Shown here: piece after piece, positions 6,452-13,056 of the stretch
How positions within the stretch are numbered: the stretch's first letter is position 1
How the letters are laid out: each line of letters begins with the position of its first letter
Assembly (NCBI GenBank): GCA_934408795.1
Contig: CAKRVQ010000014.1
Location: forward strand, 1 to 13,056
Length of the DNA: 13,056 bases
From: an uncultured Eubacteriales bacterium
GTDB lineage: Bacteria; Bacillota; Clostridia; Oscillospirales; Acutalibacteraceae
Reading direction: 5' to 3'
Made by a program: the position numbers and the translations under genes
The notes under the pieces: generated by a model
What the model was told of the DNA's origin: nothing
Databases searched by the model: none
What the model saw: the letters and a program-made list of their open reading frames with translations, nothing else

Positions 6452-6821
6452 TCGATTTTTCCTCCTTAATAACCCGCTCAACGGTATCCAACGCTTCGCG
6501 GTCATTCAAGCCGAGTGATCTCATAATTTGCAGATAGTCGGCCGCCTTTTTCATTGCAACGGCTGCCACCCCTTCGTTTACGGCATCCGTATTTTCGTTA
6601 ACAAACCAGCCTGATCCCCTTACCGAGTGTATATACCCGAGACTTTCGAGCTGCTCAAGCGATTTCTGAACCGTGTTGGGGTTCACACCCGCGTCGAGGG
6701 CAAGCTCTCTTACCGAGGGCAGCCGATCGTTGGGCGAATAGCATCCTTTTGCAATCATTACACTAAGCTGCTCGCATATCTGCGGGCAGATCGGGCGGTT
6801 TTTGTCCACATTCCAAGACAT
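6429..6821 (-). CDS. GntR-family transcriptional regulator, YtrA subfamily
   Basis: The protein has 130 aa. The winged helix-turn-helix covers residues ~10-75: PICPQICEQL, RLPSVRELALDAGVNPNTVQ (33-52), KSLEQLESLGYI, and the wing VRGSGWFV. The short C-terminal tail (~50 aa, helical) without a large effector domain is diagnostic of the YtrA subfamily. AAAGGAG lies 10 bases before the ATG. It is first in an operon with an ABC ATPase and permease, the usual YtrA arrangement, and probably represses that operon. A promoter and tandem repeat lie immediately upstream. Confidence 0.93.
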   Translation of the reverse strand: MSWNVDKNRPICPQICEQLSVMIAKGCYSPNDRLPSVRELALDAGVNPNTVQKSLEQLESLGYIHSVRGSGWFVNENTDAVNEGVAAVAMKKAADYLQIMRSLGLNDREALDTVERVIKEEKSNERNTSL

Positions 6822-6844
6822 CCGATATGCTCCTTTCTTCGAAT

Positions 6845-6860
6845 CTGTACTACTGTACTA
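6845..6860. promoter_or_regulatory. Candidate GntR/YtrA operator: tandem 8-bp repeat
   Basis: CTGTACTA occurs twice back to back (6845-6852, 6853-6860). It starts 5 bases downstream of the -10 box, so it spans the expected transcription start of the gntR operon. Binding here would block initiation. GTAC-containing boxes are plausible for YtrA regulators, but I am inferring the link from position. Confidence 0.55.
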
Positions 6861-6865
6861 TTGAA

Positions 6866-6894
6866 ATAATACACTTTTTGATTTCGGATGTCAA
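6866..6894 (-). promoter_or_regulatory. Sigma-A promoter of the gntR-ABC-lipoprotein operon
   Basis: On the complement, TTGACA (6889-6894, perfect -35) and TATTAT (6866-6871, one mismatch) are separated by 17 bp. The predicted start near 6859 gives a leader of about 38 nt to the gntR ATG. Confidence 0.85.
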
Positions 6895-6978
6895 GCCCCT
6901 TTAGATAAAAAATATCAGACGGGCACAGTCGGCACTTTTCCGATATTTAATATATTATTACGATATATCCGACACGCT

Positions 6979-6999
6979 CAAAAAAGACTTGCTTTTTTG
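6979..6999. repeat. A/T hairpin upstream of secG
   Basis: CAAAAAAG (6979-6986) pairs perfectly with CTTTTTTG (6992-6999) around a 5-nt loop. It overlaps the position of a secG -35 and could be an UP-element-like A/T tract or a weak stop for transcripts entering from the left. Role unclear. Confidence 0.4.
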
Positions 7000-7014
7000 T
7001 TATAGGTGTGATAT

Positions 7015-7020
7015 TATAAT
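7015..7020 (+). promoter_or_regulatory. -10 box of the secG promoter
   Basis: A perfect TATAAT lies 34 bases before the secG ATG. No good -35 is found at 16-18 bp; TTGCTT at 6989-6994 is spaced 20 bp. The surrounding DNA is rich in A and T tracts. The region is divergent from the gntR promoter. Confidence 0.5.
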
Positions 7021-7053
7021 TTCGTGCCACTAAACAAGAGGGAGGTATCCGGT

Positions 7054-7305
7054 ATGGAAGTATTACAGATAATCATCGGGGTGTTGGTGCTTGTTGTCTC
7101 GATTGTGATAATTTTGGCTGTCCTGTTTCAGAAAGGTCATCGCGCAGGCGTGAACGGAGCAATTTCGGGTGCGGCAGATACTTTCCTTTCAAGAAATGAC
7201 GCAAAGACGGCTGACGGCAAGCTTCTGAAATTCACCAAGATCCTTGCGATCGTGTTTTTCGTTCTTGTACTTGCTGCCAATGCGATCAGCATTTTCATTA
7301 AATAA
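7054..7305 (+). CDS. secG: Protein translocase subunit SecG
   Basis: The start is the ATG at 7054, with GAGGGAGG (7038-7045) 8 bases upstream; the longer frame from 7024 would include that site. The 83-aa product has the two-helix SecG topology: helix 1 VLQIIIGVLVLVVSIVIILA (residues 3-22), the conserved LFQKGH loop, the SISGA-like segment GAISGAADTFLSRNDAKTADG, and helix 2 ILAIVFFVLVLAANAISIFI. It is the small accessory subunit of SecYEG at the plasma membrane. Size and topology match the family. In many Firmicutes rnr and smpB follow; here a sortase gene follows instead. Confidence 0.95.
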   Translation: MEVLQIIIGVLVLVVSIVIILAVLFQKGHRAGVNGAISGAADTFLSRNDAKTADGKLLKFTKILAIVFFVLVLAANAISIFIK

Positions 7306-7350
7306 GTGTTTCTCTGCAGGGAGCAGCACGAGTTTATTCGGAAATTCCGA

Positions 7351-7377
7351 AGCCGGACAGATGCTCCGGCTTTTTTT
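7351..7377 (+). terminator. Rho-independent terminator of secG
   Basis: AGCCGGA (7351-7357) pairs with TCCGGCT (7365-7371) with a 7-nt loop and a T7 run (7371-7377). It is preceded by a perfect inverted repeat, TTCGGAA-A-TTCCGAA at 7337-7351, which may fold as an alternative. Confidence 0.9.
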
Positions 7378-7402
7378 GTAATCGTACGGCGTTTTGCAGC
7401 TG

Positions 7403-7454
7403 CGCTTTGTGACTATGCTTCGTAACGATGCTCCGTGACAGTGCTTTACGAGGC
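7403..7454. repeat. Degenerate 13-bp tandem repeat, four units
   Basis: Units start at 7403, 7416, 7429 and 7442. They read CGCTTTGTGACTA, TGCTTCGTAACGA, TGCTCCGTGACAG and TGCTTTACGAGGC, with a consensus near TGCTTYGTRACNA; the last unit is the most diverged. They fill the gap between the secG terminator and the sortase gene and have no ribosome binding site or long open frame. Role unknown. Confidence 0.6.
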
Positions 7455-7498
7455 AGGTCCTATGGTAAAAGAACATATACGGCAATGGAGTGATCGGA

Positions 7499-8254
7499 TT
7501 GAAGCGAACGGTTTATGCGATTGTAGCCGCGGTCTGCGCCGTGGTATTTGTATTCTCTGCATATCTTCTTATAAGCCGCATATCTGAAGGCAGGAAAAGC
7601 GGCGGGCAGTTCAGCAGCCTTCAGGAGCTTAAAGACAGTTCGGTGCCCGCCTCGTCGGCATCGGGGACCGAAAGCAGAGTGCCGAAGTATCATCTTAATA
7701 TTTATGAGCAGAATAATGATACCATAGGCTGGATATCCATTCCCGACACAAAAATAGATTACCCGGTCATGCAGACCGAGGATCCTTACGATTATTATCT
7801 GAAGCGCAGCTTTACAAAAGAGGCAAACGATTGGGGCACTCCCTTTGTAGGGCTCGGGTGCGATGCCGCCCTGCCCTCGGACAACATCATTATTTACGGA
7901 CATCATATGAAGGACGGCTCAATGTTCTCCGATCTTATAAAGTACGAGAGCAAGAGCTATTACGATACCCATTCGCGCATTTATTTCGATACTTTATACG
8001 AAAAGGGCGAATGGGAGATAGTTTACGCGGTCAAGACGGTGGTCTATACCGATAACGATCCGTTTAAGTTTTGGACCTACACATCCCTTGAGCGTGATGA
8101 CGATTATAATGAGTTTATCGGAACGGCAGACAAATACAAGTTATACGACACAGGGGTAAAGGTCGAAAAGGGAGACAGCTTTATAACCCTTGTGACCTGC
8201 GAGTATTCAAACAAAAACGGCAGGATGGTCATTATCGCGAAAAAGGTGAAGTGA
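7499..8254 (+). CDS. srtB: Class B sortase (transpeptidase)
   Basis: I prefer the TTG start at 7499 (251 aa) because GGAGTGAT (7487-7494) lies just before it; GTG at 7490 would overlap that site and has no good site of its own. An N-terminal signal anchor (about residues 5-26) places the enzyme outside the membrane. Catalytic residues are visible: His135 in IIIYGHHMKDGSMF, Cys234 in LVTCEYS, and Arg242 in NGRMVII. The WISIPDTKIDYPVMQ start of the barrel and the long segment between His and Cys match class B, which cleaves an NPQTN-type or pilin sorting signal and links proteins to peptidoglycan or other proteins. No substrate gene is adjacent. I see no terminator after it. Confidence 0.88.
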   Translation: MKRTVYAIVAAVCAVVFVFSAYLLISRISEGRKSGGQFSSLQELKDSSVPASSASGTESRVPKYHLNIYEQNNDTIGWISIPDTKIDYPVMQTEDPYDYYLKRSFTKEANDWGTPFVGLGCDAALPSDNIIIYGHHMKDGSMFSDLIKYESKSYYDTHSRIYFDTLYEKGEWEIVYAVKTVVYTDNDPFKFWTYTSLERDDDYNEFIGTADKYKLYDTGVKVEKGDSFITLVTCEYSNKNGRMVIIAKKVK

Positions 8255-8360
8255 CGGTCTTGCGGGGCAGGTCGGGGGCGGCTTTTCGGCGATTCCGACG
8301 GCAGAGATGCCGCATTTCGAAGCCGTGGCGGCAGAAAATCGGTATTTGTTTAAAAATGTC

Positions 8361-8389
8361 TTGCAATATACGGTCGTCCGTGTTATAAT
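8361..8389 (+). promoter_or_regulatory. Sigma-A promoter of the rimP-nusA-infB operon
   Basis: TTGCAA (8361-8366) and a perfect TATAAT (8384-8389) are separated by 17 bp. The start would be near 8396, giving a leader of about 70 nt that contains the attenuator-like hairpin. Confidence 0.85.
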
Positions 8390-8414
8390 GCGTAAGGTAA
8401 GAATACGAATGTAA

Positions 8415-8447
8415 AGGAGAGTGGGGAGACCCGCTCTCTTGTTTTTG
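8415..8447 (+). terminator. Attenuator-like hairpin in the rimP leader
   Basis: An 11-bp stem pairs 8415-8425 with 8430-8440 (two G-T wobbles, tetraloop GAGA), followed by GTTTTTG. It lies between the promoter and the Shine-Dalgarno of rimP. It may be a partial terminator regulating the operon or stabilise the 5' end. I recall similar leader hairpins before rimP in other Firmicutes, but cannot compare here. Confidence 0.65.
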
Positions 8448-8466
8448 CAGGGGAGTGATAGGTGCG

Positions 8467-8925
8467 ATGGCACAAAGATCGGTCGCCGAACGGGTTGCTG
8501 ATGCGGTAAAAGAGCCGATAGAATCCCTCGGTCTTGAATTGTGGGATGTGCGATATGTCAAGGAAGGCGCATCGTGGTACCTGAGGGTCTATATCGACAA
8601 AGAAGGCGGCGTCGACATAAACGACTGTACCGATGTGTCCCGCCTTATAGATCCTATTCTGGATGAGTATGATATTATCGGTACTTCTTATTATTTCGAA
8701 GTCTGCTCACCGGGACTTGAAAGGGAGCTGACCCGCCCCGAGCACTTTGTCAGAATGCTCGGCAGGGAGGTAAGGGTCTTTTTATTCCGCCCCGTCGATG
8801 GTAAAAAAGAATTTGTCGGCAAGCTTGCGGATTTCCGCGACGGAACCGTGATTTTGGAAAATGCGGACGGCAGATTTGAATTTTCTCCCAAAGACATTTC
8901 GAAAGTGAAGCTTTCGGATCTTTAA
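8467..8925 (+). CDS. rimP: Ribosome maturation factor RimP
   Basis: The start is the ATG at 8467 (152 aa), downstream of GGGGAGTGAT; the GTG at 8455 lies inside that site. RimP helps 30S subunit maturation. The N-terminal domain has SLGLELWDVRYVKEGASWYL, then RVYIDKEGGVDINDCTDVSR, IDPILDEYDIIGTSYYFEV and the diagnostic CSPGLERELTRPEHFVRMLG. The C-terminal SH3-like domain follows, with GKLADFRDGTVILE. Length matches the family (about 150). It is the first gene of the operon and nusA follows after 134 bases. Confidence 0.95.
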   Translation: MAQRSVAERVADAVKEPIESLGLELWDVRYVKEGASWYLRVYIDKEGGVDINDCTDVSRLIDPILDEYDIIGTSYYFEVCSPGLERELTRPEHFVRMLGREVRVFLFRPVDGKKEFVGKLADFRDGTVILENADGRFEFSPKDISKVKLSDL

Positions 8926-9059
8926 TATTTTCATCACGGATCGGTCGTGAAGGCATACACAAAGATCGGCATTTTGCATACCAAGCGGGATCGGGATCCC
9001 GAGGGAGACTGCCTTTTCGATCCGGTCGGACACATAAATTCAGGAGGAACAGAGGAAAA

Positions 9060-10154
9060 ATGGCAAGAGCAGCGAAAACACCGAAAAATGTAGATAACAA
9101 GGAGCTTTTTGCAGCATTGAAACTGCTTGAAAGCGAGAAGGGCATTCCGCGCGATGTGCTCGCGGCGAGAATATCCACCGCAATAGTTACCGCTGTCAAG
9201 AAGGATTTCGGCGGCAGGGATGTAGTGTTCTGCGACATTGATTTCGAAAACGAGAAGTTTGATCTTTACGCACGCAAGACGGTCGTTGAAGAGGTCGGCG
9301 ACGCATATTCGGAGATCACCCCCGAGGATGCGGTGCAGTACAATAAAAAGGCGGTCGTCGGCGACTGTGTACGCATTCCGATAAACAGTCATGTATGCGG
9401 AAGGATAATCGCGCTCAACGCGAAGCAGATCCTCCGTCAGGGTCTTTCGGATGCCGAAAAGGGTCAGGTGCTGGCGCAGTTCCAGGATAAAAACCGCGAG
9501 CTTGTAACCGCACAGGTCATCAATGTTGATCCCCGTACGGGAAATGCCACCCTTATGCTCGGAAAGAGCGAAGTGGTGCTCCCCAAGACCGAGCAGGTGC
9601 CGGATGAGGTAATCCGAGAGGGAGATCATCTCAAGGTATATATAGTGGATGTCAAGGAAGGCGAAAAGGGCGGTCCCCGCATTATGATAAGCAGGACTCA
9701 CCCGAATCTTGTCAAGCGCCTCTTTGAAATGGAGGTTCCCGAAATATTCGACGGAACTATCGTAGTAAAATCCATATCGCGTCAGGCGGGATCACGCACC
9801 AAGATGGCGGTATGGTCGGAAAATCCCGACATAGACGCAGTCGGCTCCTGCATAGGTCCGCGCGGCGCCCGTGTCAACAAGATAGTGGAAGAACTGGGCG
9901 GAGAGAAGATCGACATAGTTAAGTATTCCGAGGATCCCGAAGCATTTGTCGCCGAGGCGCTCTCGCCCGCGAAGGTGCTGAAGGTCGAGATAAAGAGCGA
10001 AAATCCGAAGGAGTGCAGAGCCACCGTACCCGACTCGCAGCTCTCGCTTGCAATAGGAAATAAGGGACAGAATGTTCGTCTTGCCGCCAAGCTTACGGGC
10101 TGGAAGATAGACATACGCCCCGAAAGCGGTTTCTACGGCGAAGACGAGGAATAA
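9060..10154 (+). CDS. nusA: Transcription termination/antitermination factor NusA
   Basis: The 364-aa product matches Firmicute NusA size and lacks the extra C-terminal repeats of E. coli. Domains: RNA-polymerase-binding N-terminal part (NKELFAALKLLESEKGIPRD at ~14-33), S1 domain (about 140-210, TAQVINVDPRTGNATLMLGK onward), KH1 with GPRG at 266-269 and the linker ENPDIDAVGSCIG, and KH2 with GNKG at 333-336 followed by QNVRLAAKLTGWKIDI. The ATG has AGGAGG (9042-9047) 12 bases upstream and a nearer GAGG at 9052-9055. NusA modulates pausing, termination and antitermination on RNA polymerase. The 134-bp gap before it contains a 10-bp palindrome at 8992-9001 and no clear gene. Confidence 0.96.
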   Translation: MARAAKTPKNVDNKELFAALKLLESEKGIPRDVLAARISTAIVTAVKKDFGGRDVVFCDIDFENEKFDLYARKTVVEEVGDAYSEITPEDAVQYNKKAVVGDCVRIPINSHVCGRIIALNAKQILRQGLSDAEKGQVLAQFQDKNRELVTAQVINVDPRTGNATLMLGKSEVVLPKTEQVPDEVIREGDHLKVYIVDVKEGEKGGPRIMISRTHPNLVKRLFEMEVPEIFDGTIVVKSISRQAGSRTKMAVWSENPDIDAVGSCIGPRGARVNKIVEELGGEKIDIVKYSEDPEAFVAEALSPAKVLKVEIKSENPKECRATVPDSQLSLAIGNKGQNVRLAAKLTGWKIDIRPESGFYGEDEE

Positions 10155-10265
10155 GAGGTTCCGATTTACGGATCGGGGAAAAAGCATTCCGTCGGGTGAC
10201 GAGGTCAATGCCGGCCGACGGTGATCGATCGGCAGTGCTGCCGAACCGAAAGGGGGGACACGGCA

Positions 10266-10532
10266 ATGAACGCTAAAAAGGTACCGCTTCGTATGTGTAT
10301 GGGCTGCGGGGCAAGAAAGCCCAAAAAAGAGCTGATACGCGTTGTGCGGGATAAGGACGGAAACATATCCGTCGATACCACGGGCAGAGCCCAGGGCAGG
10401 GGCGCATATGTGTGCAAAGACCCCGAATGTCTTGAAAAGGCCCGCAAAGCCCGCAGATTCGAGCGTACTTTTTCCGAAAAGATCGGCGAAGATGTTTTCG
10501 GAAAGATCGCGGAAGGAGCCGAACAAAAATGA
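10266..10532 (+). CDS. rnpM: RNase P modulator RnpM (YlxR family)
   Basis: The start is the ATG at 10266 (88 aa), preceded by a G6 run (10252-10257); an upstream start at 10221 would add residues unlike the family. Family marks are VPLRMCMGCGARKPKKELIR at the N-terminus and the GRGAYVC motif near the middle. YlxR/RnpM is known as an RNA-binding protein that interacts with RNase P RNA. It follows nusA after 111 bases that hold short GC-rich inverted repeats (for example CCGTCGG at 10189-10195 with CCGACGG at 10213-10219) but no T tract. Its stop overlaps the next start as ATGA. Confidence 0.92.
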   Translation: MNAKKVPLRMCMGCGARKPKKELIRVVRDKDGNISVDTTGRAQGRGAYVCKDPECLEKARKARRFERTFSEKIGEDVFGKIAEGAEQK

Positions 10533-10843
10533 CGGATCCTTTATTTTCGAAGCTGACGGTTGCCGTGAGAGCCGGTCTTGTGGAAAGCGGATTTGACCGT
10601 GTAAAGGAAGCCGTGCAGGCAGGGCGGTCGGCGCTTGTGATAACCGCGTCGGACATATCCGCCAAGACAAAAAAGGAAGTAAAATACTTTTGCGGCACCG
10701 AGACCGAGGTGCTTGAATACGGAAAGACCATGGATGAGTTTGCATCCTTTCTCGGAATGCGGGCTGCGGTCTACTCGGTAAACGATCCCGGCTTTGCAAA
10801 GGCGATCAAAAAGGTCGTCGGGTCGGAGAACGGCGTCCGATAA
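10529..10843 (+). CDS. L7Ae/L30e-like ribosomal protein (YlxQ family)
   Basis: This encodes 104 aa. The ATG overlaps the rnpM stop by 4 bases (ATGA), indicating coupled translation. The fold signature of L7Ae-type RNA-binding proteins is visible: AVRAGLVESGFDRVKEAVQAGRSALVITASDISAKTKKEVKYFC, ending with the helix GFAKAIKKVV. Such proteins bind kink-turn RNAs. Position between rnpM and infB is conserved in Firmicutes and supports the call. Confidence 0.88.
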   Translation: MTDPLFSKLTVAVRAGLVESGFDRVKEAVQAGRSALVITASDISAKTKKEVKYFCGTETEVLEYGKTMDEFASFLGMRAAVYSVNDPGFAKAIKKVVGSENGVR

Positions 10844-10902
10844 ACATTGAAAGACCCTCAGTTCTGCGGTTGGCAGAAAAACATATAACGGAGGCAGCAT
10901 AA

Positions 10903-13056
10903 ATGACAGTAAAATACCGTGTGACCGATCTTGCTAAGGATTTCGGTCTCAGCAGTAACAACATAACGGATATTCTTTTGAGACTGTCCGACACTCCCAA
11001 AAAAAGTCAGACGGCTTTGAGCGAAGACGAGCTTGATTTCGTGATAGATGTCATTACGGCGGAACATCAGGCAGAGTCGTTCGACGCTTATTTTGCGGCG
11101 GGTGAGGACAACAGAAAAAAGGCAGCCGACAAGAAGGCTGCGGAAAAAGAGAGAAAGCTTGCCGAGCAGGCGGCAATTCTCGAACAGTTCAGGGCTGCCG
11201 CCGAGGCGCAGAAAGCTGCCGAAGCACAGAAGGCTGCGGAAGCACAGAAGGCTGCGGAAACACAGAAGGAAGCCGAAACGAAAAGGGCAGCCGAGAACAA
11301 GACTAAGCAAGAAGAGAAGCCTGTCGAAGCGAGAGAGGCAGGAAAGTCCGTTTCAGCCGAAGTGAAGCCGAACACGGCAGCGGCGGGAGCAGTCGGCGGC
11401 GTTGTCGGAGAAAAGAAGGACGGCGGTGCACAGTCGGCATCAAAGCCCGGTACCGTCGGCGAGGCAAGGCCTGTCGGAGCATCGCAGTCAAAGCCCGCTC
11501 AGGCGGCTGCATCAAAGCCTTTCGGCAATAAGCCTGCCGAAGAAAAGAAGAGAGAAGAAAAACCGGTCGAGCACAAGGTATCAATACCGATAGCTCCCAA
11601 GAAGAAGGATAAACCCGCCGGTGAAGCTCCCAACCGCGGACCTGCCGAAATACGCAAGGTCGACACCAAGGCGTATGAGGTCAACATGGACCGCTACAAT
11701 GAAAAGTATGAAAACATTGCTCCCGCAAACTCGATGAGGGACAATGAGCAGCACAAGCAGAAAATCAAGCAGAAGTCTCAGGAGTACAGAAGACCGAAGT
11801 CTTCAAAGAGGGAGACCGAGGCGGATAAGCTCCGCAGGCTGCAGCTTGAGAAGATAAAGAAGACACCTATCACCGTAACGGTGGGCGACGAAATAACCGT
11901 CGGAGAACTCGCAGCGGCGCTTAAAAAGACCGCCGCCGAGGTCATCAAGACGCTGATGAAGCTCGGAATGATGGTCACCGTCAACCAGGTCATCGACTAT
12001 GACACCGCCGAGATAGTTGTAAGCGAGCTCGGTGCCAAGATAGAGAGACAGGTCGTAGTCACCATCGAAGAGCGTATAATGGACACCGCCGAGGACAAGG
12101 CGGAGGACCTCAAGCCGCGCGATCCGGTCGTCTGCGTAATGGGACATGTCGACCACGGCAAGACCTCGCTGCTCGATGCCATAAGGAACACCGCCGTCAC
12201 CGATACGGAAGCCGGCGGAATAACCCAGTCCATCGGTGCTTACAGAGTAAATCACGACGGCCACAACATAACATTCATCGACACGCCCGGACACGCCGCC
12301 TTCACCTCGATGAGGCAGAGGGGCGCCATGGCTACCGATATTGCGGTCCTTGTTGTCGCTGCCGATGACGGAATCATGCCTCAGACAATAGAGGCTATCA
12401 ACCACGCGAAGGCAGCGGGTGTTCAGATAATCGTTGCCATCAACAAAATGGATAAGCCGGACGCCAACCCCGACAGGGTAAAGCAGCAGCTCACGGAGCA
12501 GTCGCTCGTTCCCGAGGAGTGGGGCGGCGACATCATCTGTGTCCCCGTTTCGGCAAAGACAAAGACAGGAATAGAGGATCTCCTTCAGAACATTCTCCTT
12601 GTTGCGGAAATGCAGGAGCTTCGCGCCAATCCCGACAGGCGTGCAAGAGGCGTTGTGCTTGAGGCACGGCTCGACAAGGGCAGAGGCCCCGTTTCGACGC
12701 TGCTCGTTCAGGCAGGAACGCTTCATCCCGGCGACATTATCGTTGCGGGATCGTCGGTCGGCCGTGTGAGGGCAATGGTCAACGAGAACGGCAAGGCGCT
12801 TACCGAAGCAGGTCCGTCGGTGCCTGTTGAGATCACGGGACTCGACGAGTTCACTGTCTATCGCGGCGAGGAGATTCTCCGCGGCGGCGACCATCGACGC
12901 CGTCCACTTCGCCGAGGCGGTCCGCCGGGCCGGGGGGACGCCGACGCGCGTGCCCACCGCCGAGCAGGCCCTCGGCACCGCCCTGGACGCATTCGCGGAC
13001 GCAGCGGCCGGGGGAGAGCGCTGCCGAGCCGCCGTCGGGTCCGCCCGCGCCCGGAC
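10903..13056 (+). CDS. infB: Translation initiation factor IF-2, 3' end chimeric/truncated
   Basis: The ATG at 10903 has GGAGG (10890-10894) 8 bases upstream. Domains: IF2N helix bundle (residues 1-55, [20 protein letters not shown]), a long charged Ala/Lys/Glu linker (~65-310) with a four-fold repeat, a second N-terminal domain (~325-400, [20 protein letters not shown]), and the GTPase domain: G1 GHVDHGKT at 414-421, DTPGH at 460-464, NKMD at 514-517 and SAK at 550-552. It places initiator tRNA on the 30S subunit. The frame is open to the window end, but after [13 protein letters not shown] (about residue 649, base 12850) the family sequence is lost and the product becomes Arg/Gly-rich. Domain II is cut short and the C-terminal domains are absent. 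The true infB sequence ends near 12850. Confidence 0.93.
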   Translation, partial: MTVKYRVTDLAKDFGLSSNNITDILLRLSDTPKKSQTALSEDELDFVIDVITAEHQAESFDAYFAAGEDNRKKAADKKAAEKERKLAEQAAILEQFRAAAEAQKAAEAQKAAEAQKAAETQKEAETKRAAENKTKQEEKPVEAREAGKSVSAEVKPNTAAAGAVGGVVGEKKDGGAQSASKPGTVGEARPVGASQSKPAQAAASKPFGNKPAEEKKREEKPVEHKVSIPIAPKKKDKPAGEAPNRGPAEIRKVDTKAYEVNMDRYNEKYENIAPANSMRDNEQHKQKIKQKSQEYRRPKSSKRETEADKLRRLQLEKIKKTPITVTVGDEITVGELAAALKKTAAEVIKTLMKLGMMVTVNQVIDYDTAEIVVSELGAKIERQVVVTIEERIMDTAEDKAEDLKPRDPVVCVMGHVDHGKTSLLDAIRNTAVTDTEAGGITQSIGAYRVNHDGHNITFIDTPGHAAFTSMRQRGAMATDIAVLVVAADDGIMPQTIEAINHAKAAGVQIIVAINKMDKPDANPDRVKQQLTEQSLVPEEWGGDIICVPVSAKTKTGIEDLLQNILLVAEMQELRANPDRRARGVVLEARLDKGRGPVSTLLVQAGTLHPGDIIVAGSSVGRVRAMVNENGKALTEAGPSVPVEITGLDEFTVYRGEEILRGGDHRRRPLRRGGPPGRGDADARAHRRAGPRHRPGRIRGRSGRGRALPSRRRVRPRPD
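11197..11268 (+). repeat. Four tandem 18-bp units in the infB linker
   Basis: Units start at 11197, 11215, 11233 and 11251 and encode AAEAQK three times then AAETQK (residues 99-122). They extend an alanine/lysine/glutamate helix-forming linker. Copy number may vary among strains. Confidence 0.85.
12850..13056 (+). other. GC-rich foreign segment (assembly chimera or recombination junction)
   Basis: From about 12890 the bases are overwhelmingly G and C, unlike the rest of the window. In the frame starting at 12890 (different from infB) there are 55 uninterrupted codons, of which 51 end in G or C. The translation begins [20 protein letters not shown] and continues with [12 protein letters not shown], a plausible actinobacterial-type protein fragment I cannot name. 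Bases 12850-12889 fit neither side well, so the junction lies between 12850 and 12890. Confidence 0.8.

Noticed and set aside
7403..7454. CRISPR array
   Set aside because: The units are 13 bp with no unique spacers and are degenerate.
7306..7498. A tmRNA or tRNA gene after secG
   Set aside because: I looked because RNA genes can follow secG, but found no cloverleaf, no T-loop motif and no tmRNA-like ends; only a terminator and the 13-bp repeats.
8947..9093. 48-codon plus-strand frame beginning GTG in the rimP-nusA gap
   Set aside because: It has no Shine-Dalgarno before the GTG, overlaps the nusA start and ribosome binding site, and its product has no recognisable feature.
8934..9701. 255-aa open frame on the minus strand across the rimP-nusA gap
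   Set aside because: It mostly covers conserved nusA sequence in antisense; no convincing ribosome binding site or domain.
9792..10799. 335-aa open frame on the minus strand across nusA, rnpM and the L7Ae gene
   Set aside because: It lies opposite three well-supported genes, has no recognisable domain, and its composition follows from the codon bias of the opposite strand.
11803..12978. 391-aa open frame on the minus strand across infB
   Set aside because: It is antisense to the conserved IF-2 GTPase domain and extends through the chimeric junction; no family features seen.

Overview
The window reads as chromosomal DNA of an endospore-forming, Gram-positive Clostridia-type bacterium, most likely Oscillospiraceae/Ruminococcaceae. 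The evidence is both subunits of dipicolinate synthase, a class B sortase, a YtrA-type GntR/ABC operon, the Firmicute gene order rimP-nusA-rnpM-L7Ae-infB, GGAGG-type ribosome binding sites and sigma-A promoters with 17-bp spacers. The genus cannot be read from the sequence.

Layout. (a) 2-1153 (+): the C-terminal part of a DUF1846 protein, closed by a 16-bp terminator. (b) 1284-1988 (-): a DUF421/YetF-type membrane protein, convergent with (a) and divergent from (c). (c) 2216-3670 (+): dpaA-dpaB, mother-cell synthesis of dipicolinic acid, preceded by a strong hairpin with a T tract only 18 bases before the start codon. (d) 3671-3970: a 300-bp non-coding interval holding a 174-bp inverted repeat that can fold into a complete four-way junction, then a terminator for the leftward operon. 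(e) 3971-6821 (-): a five-gene operon in the order gntR, ABC ATPase, ABC permease, a 44-aa membrane peptide gene, and a lipoprotein gene, with a good promoter and a tandem-repeat candidate operator at 6845-6894. (f) 7054-7305 (+): secG with its own terminator. (g) 7499-8254 (+): a class B sortase, preceded by degenerate 13-bp tandem repeats. (h) 8361-end (+): the rimP-nusA-rnpM-L7Ae-infB transcription/translation operon behind a consensus-like promoter and an attenuator-like leader hairpin.

How genes work together. DpaA and DpaB act as one enzyme. The GntR protein probably represses its own ABC operon. RimP, NusA, RnpM, the L7Ae-like protein and IF-2 form the conserved ribosome-maturation and transcription/translation cluster.

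The last ~200 bases do not belong with the rest. After about 12850 the IF-2 protein stops resembling its family, the DNA becomes very GC-rich, and a different frame shows strong high-GC codon bias. This looks like an assembly chimera or a recombination junction, so the infB 3' end should not be trusted. The most unusual native structure is the four-way-junction inverted repeat at 3713-3886.
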